From a virus: DNA of 38,916 nucleotides. Location: the IMG/VR virus record IMGVR_UViG_3300012931_000041, positions 1 to 38,916 of that record, one strand, 5' to 3'. Shown one piece after another: positions 30,513 to 36,148 of the stretch (position 1 is the stretch's first letter; the number at the start of each line of letters is the position of its first letter). Under the pieces are notes generated by a model, which was not told the origin of the DNA, ran no database searches, and saw nothing but the letters and a program-made list of their open reading frames with translations. Both the position numbers and the translations under genes were made by a program.

Positions 30513-30964
30513 ATCCCCGTCCTCACTCTCTCCACGTACTCGACATCGATGCCGTCCCGCCGTACCCCAGTCGGCCCTTGCTTATGCGCGGCTATCGCCC
30601 GGTCCTCGCTTCCGAGTTTCGAGAGGTTGTCCATGTAGTAGCGCCCCGAGATGTAGGCCGCCTGGGTCGGGTCGTCCGCGTCGTACTCGCCATAGAGGCG
30701 GACGCGCTCGGCGTGGATTTCGGGCGTCTCATGGAGGCCAAACCAGCCGCGGTCGTGAGGGTCGGGGTGATTGAGATTTGTGCCGAGACTGGACTCGGCG
30801 AAGCAGAGCCCCTTCAGGGTGACCGAGGACGCGCCGGTCACGATCTCCGCGATCTCGTAGCAGGAGAGGCGAGAGGGCACGCGCTGAAGCGTCGGCACGG
30901 GGGAGCGATAGGCAGCCGAGCCGAGGAGGAGAAGCAGGGGGAGGAGGGGGAGGAGGCGGGTCAT
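30509..30964 (-). CDS. Exported lytic transglycosylase (SLT-like)
   Basis: 151 residues. A Leu-rich signal segment (MTRLLPLLPLLLLLGSAA) directs it outside the cytoplasm. The SLT/goose-lysozyme core reads GLCFAESSLGTNLNH with the catalytic-type Glu (about residue 57), then DRGWFGLHE, then AAYISGRYYMDNL and AIAAHKQGPTGV. It would cut peptidoglycan glycan strands without hydrolysis. The gene is in the early/regulatory operon, far from the late lysis cassette, so it may act during entry, in superinfection exclusion or as a secondary lysin. ATGA overlaps on both sides. Confidence 0.82.
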   Translation of the reverse strand: MTRLLPLLPLLLLLGSAAYRSPVPTLQRVPSRLSCYEIAEIVTGASSVTLKGLCFAESSLGTNLNHPDPHDRGWFGLHETPEIHAERVRLYGEYDADDPTQAAYISGRYYMDNLSKLGSEDRAIAAHKQGPTGVRRDGIDVEYVERVRTGI

Positions 30965-31626
30965 TTCAGTAACCTCGCGAGGTTCGTCTTGCGCGCGATC
31001 GTCGTGAACTTCTGAAGCTCGTCGATGAGCGCGCGTACCTTCTCAGCCGAGGGCTCGGGAAGATGGTTCCCGCCTGAGTCGGCGCCGATGTTGACCTGCT
31101 CGGGCTCACAGCGCTTCACCAGCTCGACAAGAGCATCGAAGTCGAAGTCCATGATCGGCTCGATCGTGACGAAGCGGCGGAAGGTCGAGAGATTAGCCAT
31201 CGACAGCGCACGGGACCATGGCGTTGGGCATATCCCCATAACATTCCGGTAGGTTCGATTCGTCTCTACCGTCGTGCAAAGGATTGATCCAGCAGGGATA
31301 CTCCCGGCCCAGGGCTCGAAGCGCCAAGGGCTCTTGGATTGGAATAGGAAGGCATCGAGGTCGGCCTCTCGGCACTTCCCGAGCGTCTCGCTGATCCATG
31401 AATTCGGGATGTCTTCGGCCCACATGTCGCAGCTCGAGCCGACGAAAATGAAGTTCCTTGCTCCGAGATCGGTCTTGAGCTCCTTCGCGTCGAAGCGCAC
31501 GGGCTTCTGCTCACCGAAGCGCCGCATGTAGCAGTAAGTGTAGCCGTGCGGGCAGGTGCCCTTCACCGTGTTAAAAGTATGGGTTATAAAATCGTACATG
31601 TTGCCCTTGGACGGGTTGAGGCTCAC
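30961..31626 (-). CDS. Gp37/Gp68-like (DUF5131) radical-SAM-type protein with a missing Cys
   Basis: About 221 residues; the GTG at 31626 overlaps the upstream TGA and is preferred to a GTG three bases earlier. The N-terminus reads HTFNTVKGTCPHGYTYCYM, where the family signature should be C-x3-C-x2-C. Here the first and third Cys are present but the middle one is Tyr (codon TAC, one base from TGC). The rest matches the family (FIFVGSSCDMWAEDIP, later FVTIEPIMDFD and VNIGADSGG). The family is found in many phages with unknown substrate. Loss of one cluster ligand may inactivate it. Confidence 0.8.
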   Translation of the reverse strand: MSLNPSKGNMYDFITHTFNTVKGTCPHGYTYCYMRRFGEQKPVRFDAKELKTDLGARNFIFVGSSCDMWAEDIPNSWISETLGKCREADLDAFLFQSKSPWRFEPWAGSIPAGSILCTTVETNRTYRNVMGICPTPWSRALSMANLSTFRRFVTIEPIMDFDFDALVELVKRCEPEQVNIGADSGGNHLPEPSAEKVRALIDELQKFTTIARKTNLARLLK

Positions 31627-31922
31627 CACATGCTCCTTATCGCGTCATCCACCGGCGAAGGTTGGCCTACTGTCTCCCACTCCCTGCGCAGGCGGGCGCG
31701 GACCTCGGCGGGGATCTGCTGAGGGCGGCCGTAGTTGTCGTAGCGCTCGGGAAAGGGGCGAGGCGACACGGCTATCTCGACAAGCCCCGAGGGATCGGAA
31801 GCGGCGGCCGCGCGATTCTCGGCCGCGACGAGGGCCTGCCGCTGCTGGAATTCGCGGAAGGCCGAATGAGTCTCGGGGCCTGCGAACACGAAGCACAGGA
31901 CATCGAATAGTCGCCTAAGCAT
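31623..31922 (-). CDS. Small protein with N-terminal hydrophobic segment
   Basis: 99 residues. A short hydrophobic start (MLRRLFDVLCFVFAG) is followed by a helical, Arg/Ala-rich stretch and a Pro-rich middle. It overlaps the radical-SAM-like gene (GTGA) and the gene before it by 8 bases. Function unknown. Confidence 0.55.
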   Translation of the reverse strand: MLRRLFDVLCFVFAGPETHSAFREFQQRQALVAAENRAAAASDPSGLVEIAVSPRPFPERYDNYGRPQQIPAEVRARLRREWETVGQPSPVDDAIRSMW

Positions 31923-32127
31923 CCTCGCCCTCCTTCTTCACCTTCGTTACCTCGCGCAAGATCGGCCGCACTTCCCACCGGCCCCGCTTGCTCAGCCCTG
32001 ACGCTCCGATCTGCGCCCGCGAATTCAGGCAGTCCGCGGCGACGTGCTCGGCGTCGTCAGGCGTGGCCGCGTCGTCGTCGAAGCTGATCAGCACGTCGGT
32101 CACTACGCGGACCTTGAAGCTCTTCAT
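31915..32127 (-). CDS. Small protein, function unknown
   Basis: 70 residues. Beta-like start (FKVRVVTDVLISFDDD), Cys at position about 33, basic end. It is the first gene after the tRNA-like and hairpin region, with AAGGA before the ATG. No motif recognised. Confidence 0.6.
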   Translation of the reverse strand: MKSFKVRVVTDVLISFDDDAATPDDAEHVAADCLNSRAQIGASGLSKRGRWEVRPILREVTKVKKEGEDA

Positions 32128-32140
32128 CTGAAGTCCTTGC

Positions 32141-32195
32141 GCACATGCCAGTCCGCATGTGCCGCGCGCCTCGCCCTGGAAGCCGTGAAGGGCGA
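32141..32195 (-). other. Two perfect hairpins downstream of a tRNA-like element
   Basis: An 8-bp stem (32141-32148 with 32155-32162, 6-nt loop) and a 7-bp stem (32171-32177 with 32189-32195, 11-nt loop). They lie between the tRNA-like fold (32205-32293) and the next ATG at 32127. They could act as processing or leader structures. No U-tract. Confidence 0.6.
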
Positions 32196-32204
32196 AGTGC
32201 GATA

Positions 32205-32293
32205 AGCGCGAGGCGGGAGTCGAACCCGCGATTGATAGGCCCAGTGGTTTACACTGTCGAAAGCCCTTGCCTCCTCCGTATGGCTCCTCGCGC
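32205..32293 (-). ncRNA. tRNA-like RNA, non-canonical
   Basis: Read on the minus strand: a 7-bp acceptor (GCGCGAG at 32293-32287 with CTCGCGC at 32212-32206), a D-arm-like GCC..GGC with a GG-containing loop, an oversized central arm, and a perfect T-arm (GCGGG, TTCGACT, CCCGC). The length (89 nt) would suit a class II tRNA. The central arm does not form a normal 7-nt anticodon loop, however. It holds TTTCGAC followed by a hairpin CAGTG/CACTG. No CCA is encoded. It may be a decayed tRNA, a tRNA with an inserted hairpin, or a tRNA mimic. Confidence 0.6.
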
Positions 32294-32329
32294 GAGCCCG
32301 CGAACGTCGGTCGCGGAGTCCCTGCTTCG

Positions 32330-32713
32330 CTACCTCGCTTCGATCGTGGGCAGAATCACCGACGGCTTGAAGATGACCTTATAGCTGCTCGCCGAGACGT
32401 TCTTCGACTCGAGGGCCTCGGAGAAATACGTCACGTTGTCCGAAAGGCCGAGGTAGTGCTTGAGGTATTCGCCCGAATCGGTCTTGACCGTCACGACGAG
32501 ATCGCCGTCGTCATCCACGATGATCGCCAGCTTGCCCTCGATGGTTAGGATGTAGTCGCCAGTAATGCCGTTGTAGAAAACGACGCGACGGCTAACTTGG
32601 AAATTCTGCTCAGCGCGTTCGAGATTCGATCGCACTACGCTCGCGTCGTTGCATCCCACGAAAGACACGGCCAGGCAAAGCACTGCGAGTGCGACAAGGA
32701 GAAATCTTTTCAC
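32330..32713 (-). CDS. Phage beta-sandwich-type lipoprotein
   Basis: 127 residues. Signal peptide of about 20 residues (KRFLLVALAVLCLAVSF) with a lipobox ending VGC at Cys 21, so it is lipidated and anchored in a membrane. The mature part matches a small lipoprotein type I recognise from several phages: NFQVSRRVVFYNGITGDYIL, IEGKLAI, YLKHYLGLSDNVTYFSEAL, then VIFKPSVILP. Such proteins are expressed early; a role in superinfection exclusion is plausible but unproven. It follows tRNA-Met. Confidence 0.8.
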   Translation of the reverse strand: MKRFLLVALAVLCLAVSFVGCNDASVVRSNLERAEQNFQVSRRVVFYNGITGDYILTIEGKLAIIVDDDGDLVVTVKTDSGEYLKHYLGLSDNVTYFSEALESKNVSASSYKVIFKPSVILPTIEAR

Positions 32714-32739
32714 CTTCTACCTCCAGGGAAATCGAGATA

Positions 32740-32811
32740 TAGGGGCGAGAGGGCTTGAACCTCCGGCGCGCGGGATATGAGCCCACTGCTCTACCTCTGA
32801 GCTACACCCCT
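32740..32811 (-). tRNA. tRNA-Met (anticodon CAT)
   Basis: Full cloverleaf on the minus strand. The acceptor stem is AGGGGTG with CGCCCCT, followed by discriminator A. The D-arm is GCTC, AGAGGTA, GAGC. The anticodon arm is GTGGG, loop CTCATAT, CCCGC. The variable loop has five bases, and the T-arm is GGAGG, TTCAAGC, CCTCT. The anticodon at loop positions 3-5 is CAT. No CCA is encoded. The A1:U72 end does not settle the choice: initiator tRNA usually has a mismatch there, so elongator Met or Ile (lysidine CAT) are the candidates. Confidence 0.93.
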
Positions 32812-32814
32812 GGG

Positions 32815-32887
32815 AAGAAGCGGCCGAGCTTTGAGCCGGTGTATGGCCAGCTCGGCCGCCGATGTTCGATCCCCTTCTTAGCTGGCC
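32815..32887. other. Nested and competing hairpins before tRNA-Met
   Basis: A perfect 10-bp stem (32820-32829 with 32850-32859, 20-nt loop) is enclosed by a further 6-bp match (32815-32820 region with 32874-32879). A competing 8-bp pairing (32845-32852 with 32880-32887) uses part of the same bases. They lie in the 130-bp gap between the 46-residue gene and tRNA-Met. This may be a processing signal or a switch. A tRNA fold was looked for and not found. Confidence 0.55.
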
Positions 32888-32941
32888 GAGGCCTCGTACC
32901 TCGCGCTTGTCGATGGGATGTAGATTTTGACCACCCCCTTT

Positions 32942-33082
32942 CTATTGCAGCGACTTGATGTCGCGAAATGGATCTAACTTTTCGGGAGCGAGGCGAACCA
33001 TGCGCGCGCCGGAAAGGTTGAACCAAGCCCGAAGGCGTGAAAGCCAGCCGAGCTTGCGCTTGTGGTAATACTGGTGTTTCAT
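32942..33082 (-). CDS. Very small basic protein
   Basis: 46 residues, start ATG at 33082 overlapping the upstream TGA (ATGA). Basic N-terminus (MKHQYYHKRKLGWLSRLRAW), then FNLSGARMVRL. AAAGGCG precedes it. Codon coupling and normal codon use support expression. Function unknown; it may contact nucleic acid or membrane. Confidence 0.65.
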   Translation of the reverse strand: MKHQYYHKRKLGWLSRLRAWFNLSGARMVRLAPEKLDPFRDIKSLQ

Positions 33083-33282
33083 TGCTTCGCCTTTCCCGCG
33101 CTTATGCGACGCGGACGCTTTTTCCCATACCCAGCCTTGCGCGCTCCTGCGAGCACGCGCGAAAGAACCTGATCGGCCAACGTCGAGCGCTCGATGCAGC
33201 CGTCGATCTCCTTGGCGCGCTGGGTTAGGTGCGCTTCGAGGTCGGCGGCCATGCGCTTCGTGAGCTCGAGCTCGATCCTCAT
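33079..33282 (-). CDS. Small helical protein, possible DNA binder
   Basis: 67 residues from the ATG at 33282, coupled to the Cys-rich gene before it. IELELTKRMAADLEAHLTQRA suggests a strand-helix start like a ribbon-helix-helix relative; the end is Lys/Arg-rich. The RHH idea is weak. Function unknown. Confidence 0.55.
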   Translation of the reverse strand: MRIELELTKRMAADLEAHLTQRAKEIDGCIERSTLADQVLSRVLAGARKAGYGKKRPRRISAGKAKQ

Positions 33283-33479
33283 CGCCACTCCCTGCACCCG
33301 CACCGCAAGCACCGGCAGCGCTTATGCTTGCCGTCGTCTAGGGTCTCGCCGGTCGGCACCCAGGCATCCGAGGGATGGCCGGAGCACGCGCAGAGGAGCC
33401 AGCCGAAGAGGGCGTGAAGGATGCGCTTGAGGTCCGAGCTGATCGCGAGGAGGACGCGGAGGGAGCGGGGGAGGTTCAT
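33279..33479 (-). CDS. Small Cys-rich membrane-active-looking protein
   Basis: 66 residues. A hydrophobic stretch (ALFGWLLCAC) precedes a Cys cluster near the end (KRCRCLRCGC). The cluster suggests a metal knuckle. ATGA coupling on both sides. Function unknown. Confidence 0.6.
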   Translation of the reverse strand: MNLPRSLRVLLAISSDLKRILHALFGWLLCACSGHPSDAWVPTGETLDDGKHKRCRCLRCGCREWR

Positions 33480-33652
33480 GCCTTCACCGCCTTTCGGTTG
33501 AGCCAGCGCCGGATCTTGGCCTTGTCAAAGCGCCAGCGCCCCAGCCAGAGCTCGGCCGAGGGGATCAGCCCCGCTTCGGCCCAGCGCTCGACGGTGCGCG
33601 TCGTACAGGCCATGTGCTCGGCGATGAAGCCGGAGCCTACCCAGCTTGTCAT
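33476..33652 (-). CDS. Excisionase-like / MerR-type winged HTH protein
   Basis: 58 residues. GFIAEHMACTTRTVERWAEAGLIP is a helix-turn-helix that closely follows MerR/AlpA/excisionase forms, then a wing-like strand (WLGRWRFDKAKIRRWL). Excisionases of this type bend attachment sites, and others regulate genes. No integrase was found in the window, so a regulatory role is more likely. ATGA overlaps on both sides. Confidence 0.8.
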   Translation of the reverse strand: MTSWVGSGFIAEHMACTTRTVERWAEAGLIPSAELWLGRWRFDKAKIRRWLNRKAVKA

Positions 33653-34035
33653 GCTTGCCCCTTGCGTTCGGCTTCGTGGCGCTCTTCCTGATGCCTGCGG
33701 TCTAGCGCGTCGAAGCCCCCGGCCGCGTTATAGGTCTGCGAGTAGAGCTCCATGTATTGCCGCTCGGCCAGCTCTGCGCGGGCTTTCCAGATCAAGCCGA
33801 GGCGCTGCGCTTCGAGGGCGTCGGCGCGAACCTTCTCGGGCGTCTCGCCCGGTTCAATTTCAATGGCGCGCTCCCAGGAATCCGCCCGCTCCTTCTCTGC
33901 GCGATAGGCGGCGGCGAGGGTTTGAAGGGAGACGCTATCCATAGTTGGCGGGTCGGTGTCGAAGCATTCCTTCGACACGTCTGCCCATTTCAAGGCCCCT
34001 TCGATCATGCTCGGATGATCTTGTGTCGGGCTCAC
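33649..34035 (-). CDS. Helical protein, function unknown
   Basis: 128 residues from a GTG at 34035 overlapping the preceding TGA; an internal ATG ten codons in is possible. Mostly helical and acidic (AAYRAEKERADSWERAIEIE, then RAELAERQYMELY). No motif recognised. Confidence 0.55.
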   Translation of the reverse strand: MSPTQDHPSMIEGALKWADVSKECFDTDPPTMDSVSLQTLAAAYRAEKERADSWERAIEIEPGETPEKVRADALEAQRLGLIWKARAELAERQYMELYSQTYNAAGGFDALDRRHQEERHEAERKGQA

Positions 34036-34154
34036 AGGCTCCCCTCCCTGCGCTTGGACTCGTCGCGCATTACGCGGAAGCGGCGGACGAGCTCGCCCAG
34101 GAGCACGCCGAAGAGGACGAGAAGAATCGCGACGATGACGAGGCGGGCGGTCAT
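34032..34154 (-). CDS. Small single-pass membrane protein
   Basis: 40 residues, MTARLVIVAILLVLFGVLLG then a basic tail (RRFRVMRDESKRRE). One membrane helix with a positive cytoplasmic tail. ATGA overlap upstream and GTGA downstream support expression. Could be a small early membrane effector. Function unknown. Confidence 0.7.
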   Translation of the reverse strand: MTARLVIVAILLVLFGVLLGELVRRFRVMRDESKRREGSL

Positions 34155-34387
34155 CCGACTACCTCGGCAAGGCGCTCGCGCTCGTGGCCCGGCCGGTCGA
34201 AGAAGGCGGCGGGCAACTTGGGCCGCAGCGTCTTGTAGGCCAGGCGGAAGGCCGTGGCGTCGGAGTCCAAGGCGGCGAGCTTCGACAGGAGCTCCCCGAC
34301 GCGAAGGGCTTGGGCGGCGCCGTGCTGGCCTTCGATGAGGAAGCCGATCAGATCGGACCAGTCTTGCTCGGTCATGTCGGTGGTCAT
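34151..34387 (-). CDS. Small helical protein, function unknown
   Basis: 78 residues with ATGA overlaps on both sides. Helical start (EQDWSDLIGFLIEGQHG), then a longer helical region with many Leu and Ala. No motif recognised. Confidence 0.6.
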   Translation of the reverse strand: MTTDMTEQDWSDLIGFLIEGQHGAAQALRVGELLSKLAALDSDATAFRLAYKTLRPKLPAAFFDRPGHERERLAEVVG

Positions 34388-34845
34388 GCGCGGGTCTCGG
34401 GGCCGTTCTCAGCGATCAAGCGGAGCTGACCGAAGCCCTTTTCAGCGATGGCGGGCGCTGCCTTCTCGTCCCGCGGCTTCGCGGAAACGATGACGAGGGG
34501 AAGCCCGAGGAGCTCGCGGAGGTCGTCCCGGCTGATCTTGTCCTTCTCGGCCATAAGGCGAAGCTCGCGGAGCTGGGCGCCCGAGGGGAGCCGAGGGCTT
34601 CCGCGCTTGGCGGATAAGGCCTTCCCGTTTTCGGGAAGCTGACCTTCCCCTTCTTGGGAAGGTTTCTCGATCATCGCTCGCTTCGGAAGCTTCTCCATGA
34701 TCTTGATGGCTTCCTGCCGCGTGAACTCGAGGCGGATGCCATTCTGAGCGCGCCCTGGGAAGAGCTCCTCGACAGTCTTGCGGACGGTCTTGTGGTTGCA
34801 GCCCGCCGTGCTGGCGATTTGCCGGACGGTCATCTTGTCGCTCAT
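34384..34845 (-). CDS. HTH regulatory protein of antirepressor type
   Basis: 153 residues. The first 55 residues contain an HTH (MTVRQIASTAGCNHKTVRKTVEELF) that resembles the N-terminal HTH of several phage antirepressors. A basic linker and a helical C-terminal part (GSPRLPSGAQLRELRLMAEKD) follow. ATGA overlap with the XRE gene before it, so the two regulators are made together. Target unknown. Confidence 0.7.
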   Translation of the reverse strand: MSDKMTVRQIASTAGCNHKTVRKTVEELFPGRAQNGIRLEFTRQEAIKIMEKLPKRAMIEKPSQEGEGQLPENGKALSAKRGSPRLPSGAQLRELRLMAEKDKISRDDLRELLGLPLVIVSAKPRDEKAAPAIAEKGFGQLRLIAENGPETRA

Positions 34846-35045
34846 ACTTCCTTCCTTTCGAGCCCGAGCGCCTTCAGGGCTGCCATACTCTTGGCCCTCG
34901 GCGCCCGCCTATCCTGCTCCCATCCCTCAATAGTACGCTTTGACACTTTCGCCCCGGCCTTAGTTAGACGTCGGGCAAAATATTTAGTATTAAGCCCGAG
35001 GGAGCGCCTGAGCTCCTGGATTTGCTCGCCTAATGTCTTATCCAT
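34842..35045 (-). CDS. XRE/Cro-type repressor
   Basis: 67 residues from the ATG at 35045 (MDKTLGEQIQELRRSLGLN). The HTH reads TKYFARRLTKAGAKVSKRTIEGWEQDRRAP, with the recognition helix near the WEQDRRAP end typical of XRE proteins. Single domain, no cleavable partner domain, so it is Cro-like in size. It faces two plus-strand genes across an inverted operator that covers both promoters, which is the standard layout of a phage switch. It begins an operon of about 15 small genes. Confidence 0.85.
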   Translation of the reverse strand: MDKTLGEQIQELRRSLGLNTKYFARRLTKAGAKVSKRTIEGWEQDRRAPRAKSMAALKALGLERKEV

Positions 35046-35113
35046 GACTAGAGAGTAAGGCCATTTCGGCGTATGCGTCAATACTGATTCGATAGATGTT
35101 AGGCAAGGCTAAC

Positions 35114-35143
35114 ATTATATCCTAGCGTATGGTTTATTGTTGA
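35114..35143 (-). promoter_or_regulatory. Promoter of the XRE operon
   Basis: On the minus strand, -35 TCAACA at 35143-35138, 18-bp spacer, -10 TATAAT at 35119-35114. The left operator half overlaps the -10. Its -35 overlaps that of the divergent promoter, so the two cannot be occupied together. The leader to the ATG at 35045 is about 60 nt. Confidence 0.7.
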
Positions 35144-35166
35144 TAATAAGCAAGCGCTAGGATATA
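35116..35166. promoter_or_regulatory. Inverted operator pair of the switch region
   Basis: A perfect 12-bp inverted repeat, TATATCCTAGCG at 35116-35127 and CGCTAGGATATA at 35155-35166, separated by 27 bp. Each half overlaps the -10 of one of two back-to-back promoters. The XRE gene next to it is the natural candidate to bind. A near copy lies in the 16.5-kb promoter. Confidence 0.85.
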
Positions 35167-35168
35167 TT
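35140..35168 (+). promoter_or_regulatory. Promoter of the plus-strand unit at 35.2 kb
   Basis: -35 TTGATA at 35140-35145, 17-bp spacer, -10 TATATT at 35163-35168. The right operator half fills the spacer end and overlaps the -10, which predicts tight repression by the XRE protein. GGGAGG and ATG follow at 35198. Confidence 0.82.
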
Positions 35169-35197
35169 ATAGACAGATCAGATACGGGAGGTACGAG

Positions 35198-35464
35198 ATG
35201 ATACAGATCATTAAGCAGCATAAGGTTACGGGTGAGATCGTCAAGGTAGACGCCAAGACCGCTTGGATTAACACCACCTCCGGCACCATCCCCGCGCGTA
35301 TCATGGCGCAGATCAAGGCCGCGACCGAGGCGGCCTCGGATTACCTCGTGATCGGGCAAGAGGGTACCTACCAGGCCCCGACCTACGTCATGAGTGCTAA
35401 GGACAAAGAGCTTAAGGACTACTGTGACAGCCGGACCCGCCTCGAGCGGGCTATGCACGAGTAA
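35198..35464 (+). CDS. Switch-controlled protein, function unknown
   Basis: 88 residues with GGGAGG before the ATG. Compact and beta-like in the first part (QHKVTGEIVKVDAKTAWINTTSG), then helical, with a charged end (DKELKDYCDSRTRLERAM). Divergent from the XRE repressor, so it occupies the place of an early or lytic gene such as cro or an antirepressor partner. No family recognised. Confidence 0.75.
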   Translation: MIQIIKQHKVTGEIVKVDAKTAWINTTSGTIPARIMAQIKAATEAASDYLVIGQEGTYQAPTYVMSAKDKELKDYCDSRTRLERAMHE

Positions 35465-35475
35465 GGGAGGACACG

Positions 35476-35832
35476 ATGGACTTAACCAAGGGCGACATGA
35501 TCATCATTAGCGGCGAGGGCGACGGAGAGGGGACGATCGAGCGGTACGAGGGCAAACGCGAGCCGGCGGCGATCCGGTCCAGGCTTTCCCGCGAGCGGGC
35601 GGGCGGCGATCGCTGGGCGGACGCGTGGATTGAAGAGCCCGGCCGCGACGACGGGAGCGGGAATAAGGTCTACGGCAAGCTCGGCAAGGGCCTCGACGAG
35701 ATCACCCACGAGCGGAGCATCGACGAGGACGACATCGAGGTCAACCCCGCGGCCCAACTCGCGGCCGGGCACAAGCGCCCCCAGAGCGCGGCCAATGGCG
35801 CCAAGGGCGGGCGGCCCGCGAAGGCAAAATAA
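35476..35832 (+). CDS. Acidic protein with NG..GGRP C-terminal motif
   Basis: 118 residues, 11 bases after the previous gene, with GGGAGG upstream. The N-terminal part is Gly/Glu/Asp-rich (GEGDGEGTIERYEGK). The C-terminus ends NGAKGGRPAKAK, an AT-hook-like minor-groove motif also seen in two other proteins of this phage. It may be a DNA-associated early protein. Function unknown. Confidence 0.7.
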   Translation: MDLTKGDMIIISGEGDGEGTIERYEGKREPAAIRSRLSRERAGGDRWADAWIEEPGRDDGSGNKVYGKLGKGLDEITHERSIDEDDIEVNPAAQLAAGHKRPQSAANGAKGGRPAKAK

Positions 35833-35856
35833 AAAGACCGGGGAGGAAGGCCCCGG
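35826..35856 (-). terminator. Intrinsic terminator on the minus strand
   Basis: Stem CCGGGG/CCCCGG (35838-35843 with 35851-35856) with a 7-nt loop. Read on the minus strand it is followed by TTTTTATTTT over the end of the plus-strand gene. No U-tract on the plus side. A near relative sits at 36184-36207. Confidence 0.6.
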
Positions 35857-35872
35857 CCAGTCGGAGTAGTCT

Positions 35873-35974
35873 ATGCGGCACTCCGGGGCCGGTCCTGAGG
35901 TAGCGAATCTCGGGCTAGTTGATGGGATGGCTGAGGAAGACGTCCACGAAGAGTGGGGGCCAGGGCCAAAATAA
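35873..35974 (+). CDS. Candidate very small protein
   Basis: 33 residues (MRHSGAGPEVANLGLVDGMA, then an acidic end) with GGAG seven bases before the ATG, downstream of two plus-strand genes. Normal codon use. It overlaps the transcribed strand opposite the minus-strand RNA region. Support is modest: start site and codon choice only. Confidence 0.4.
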   Translation: MRHSGAGPEVANLGLVDGMAEEDVHEEWGPGPK

Positions 35975-35998
35975 AACGGCCGGTATCAACCCGGCCGT
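35971..35998 (-). terminator. Terminator of the tRNA-like RNA
   Basis: A perfect 8-bp stem (ACGGCCGG with CCGGCCGT, 35998-35991 and 35983-35976), 7-nt loop, then TTTTATTTT. It starts two bases after the tRNA-like fold, so the two form one transcription unit on the minus strand. Confidence 0.88.
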
Positions 35999-35999
35999 A

Positions 36000-36148
36000 T
36001 ACAATGGGGAGAGTCGAACTCCCTTCAACTGTCGCATATCAGTATAGGATGGGCAGGATCCACTTTCTCCGCCCTCGCCCTTATGTTCTGTAAGGGCCCA
36101 GCATCCACTGATAAACGGTTAGGCGCAATCCTCCTTCCGCCGCATTGT
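36000..36148 (-). ncRNA. 149-nt tRNA-like structured RNA
   Basis: The first and last bases pair (ACAATG at 36148-36143 with CATTGT at 36006-36001), and a T-arm (GGGAG, TTCGACT, CTCCC) stacks directly on that stem. A D-arm-like hairpin (GGCG, 12-nt loop, CGCC) follows the 5' strand. The place of an anticodon arm is taken by a long irregular helix: TATCAGT with ACTGATA, GGAT with ATCC, GGGC with GCCC. Its tip is a 7-bp hairpin GCCCTTA/TAAGGGC. A TATAAT -10 places the start at 36148. Too short for a tmRNA with a tag frame; not a normal tRNA. A tRNA mimic or Y-RNA-like molecule is possible. Confidence 0.8.

Noticed and set aside
32815-32887. A second tRNA on the plus strand before tRNA-Met
   Set aside because: An acceptor-like AAGAAG/CTTCTT and a TTCGATC string are present, but no T-stem pairs and no anticodon arm forms.
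33476-33652. Evidence for an integrase-based attachment system
   Set aside because: The excisionase-like HTH alone is not enough; no tyrosine or serine recombinase was found anywhere in the window.
36000-36148. tmRNA
   Set aside because: The tRNA-like ends fit, but 149 nt leaves no room for a tag reading frame and the usual pseudoknots, and no tag-like ORF with stop is visible.
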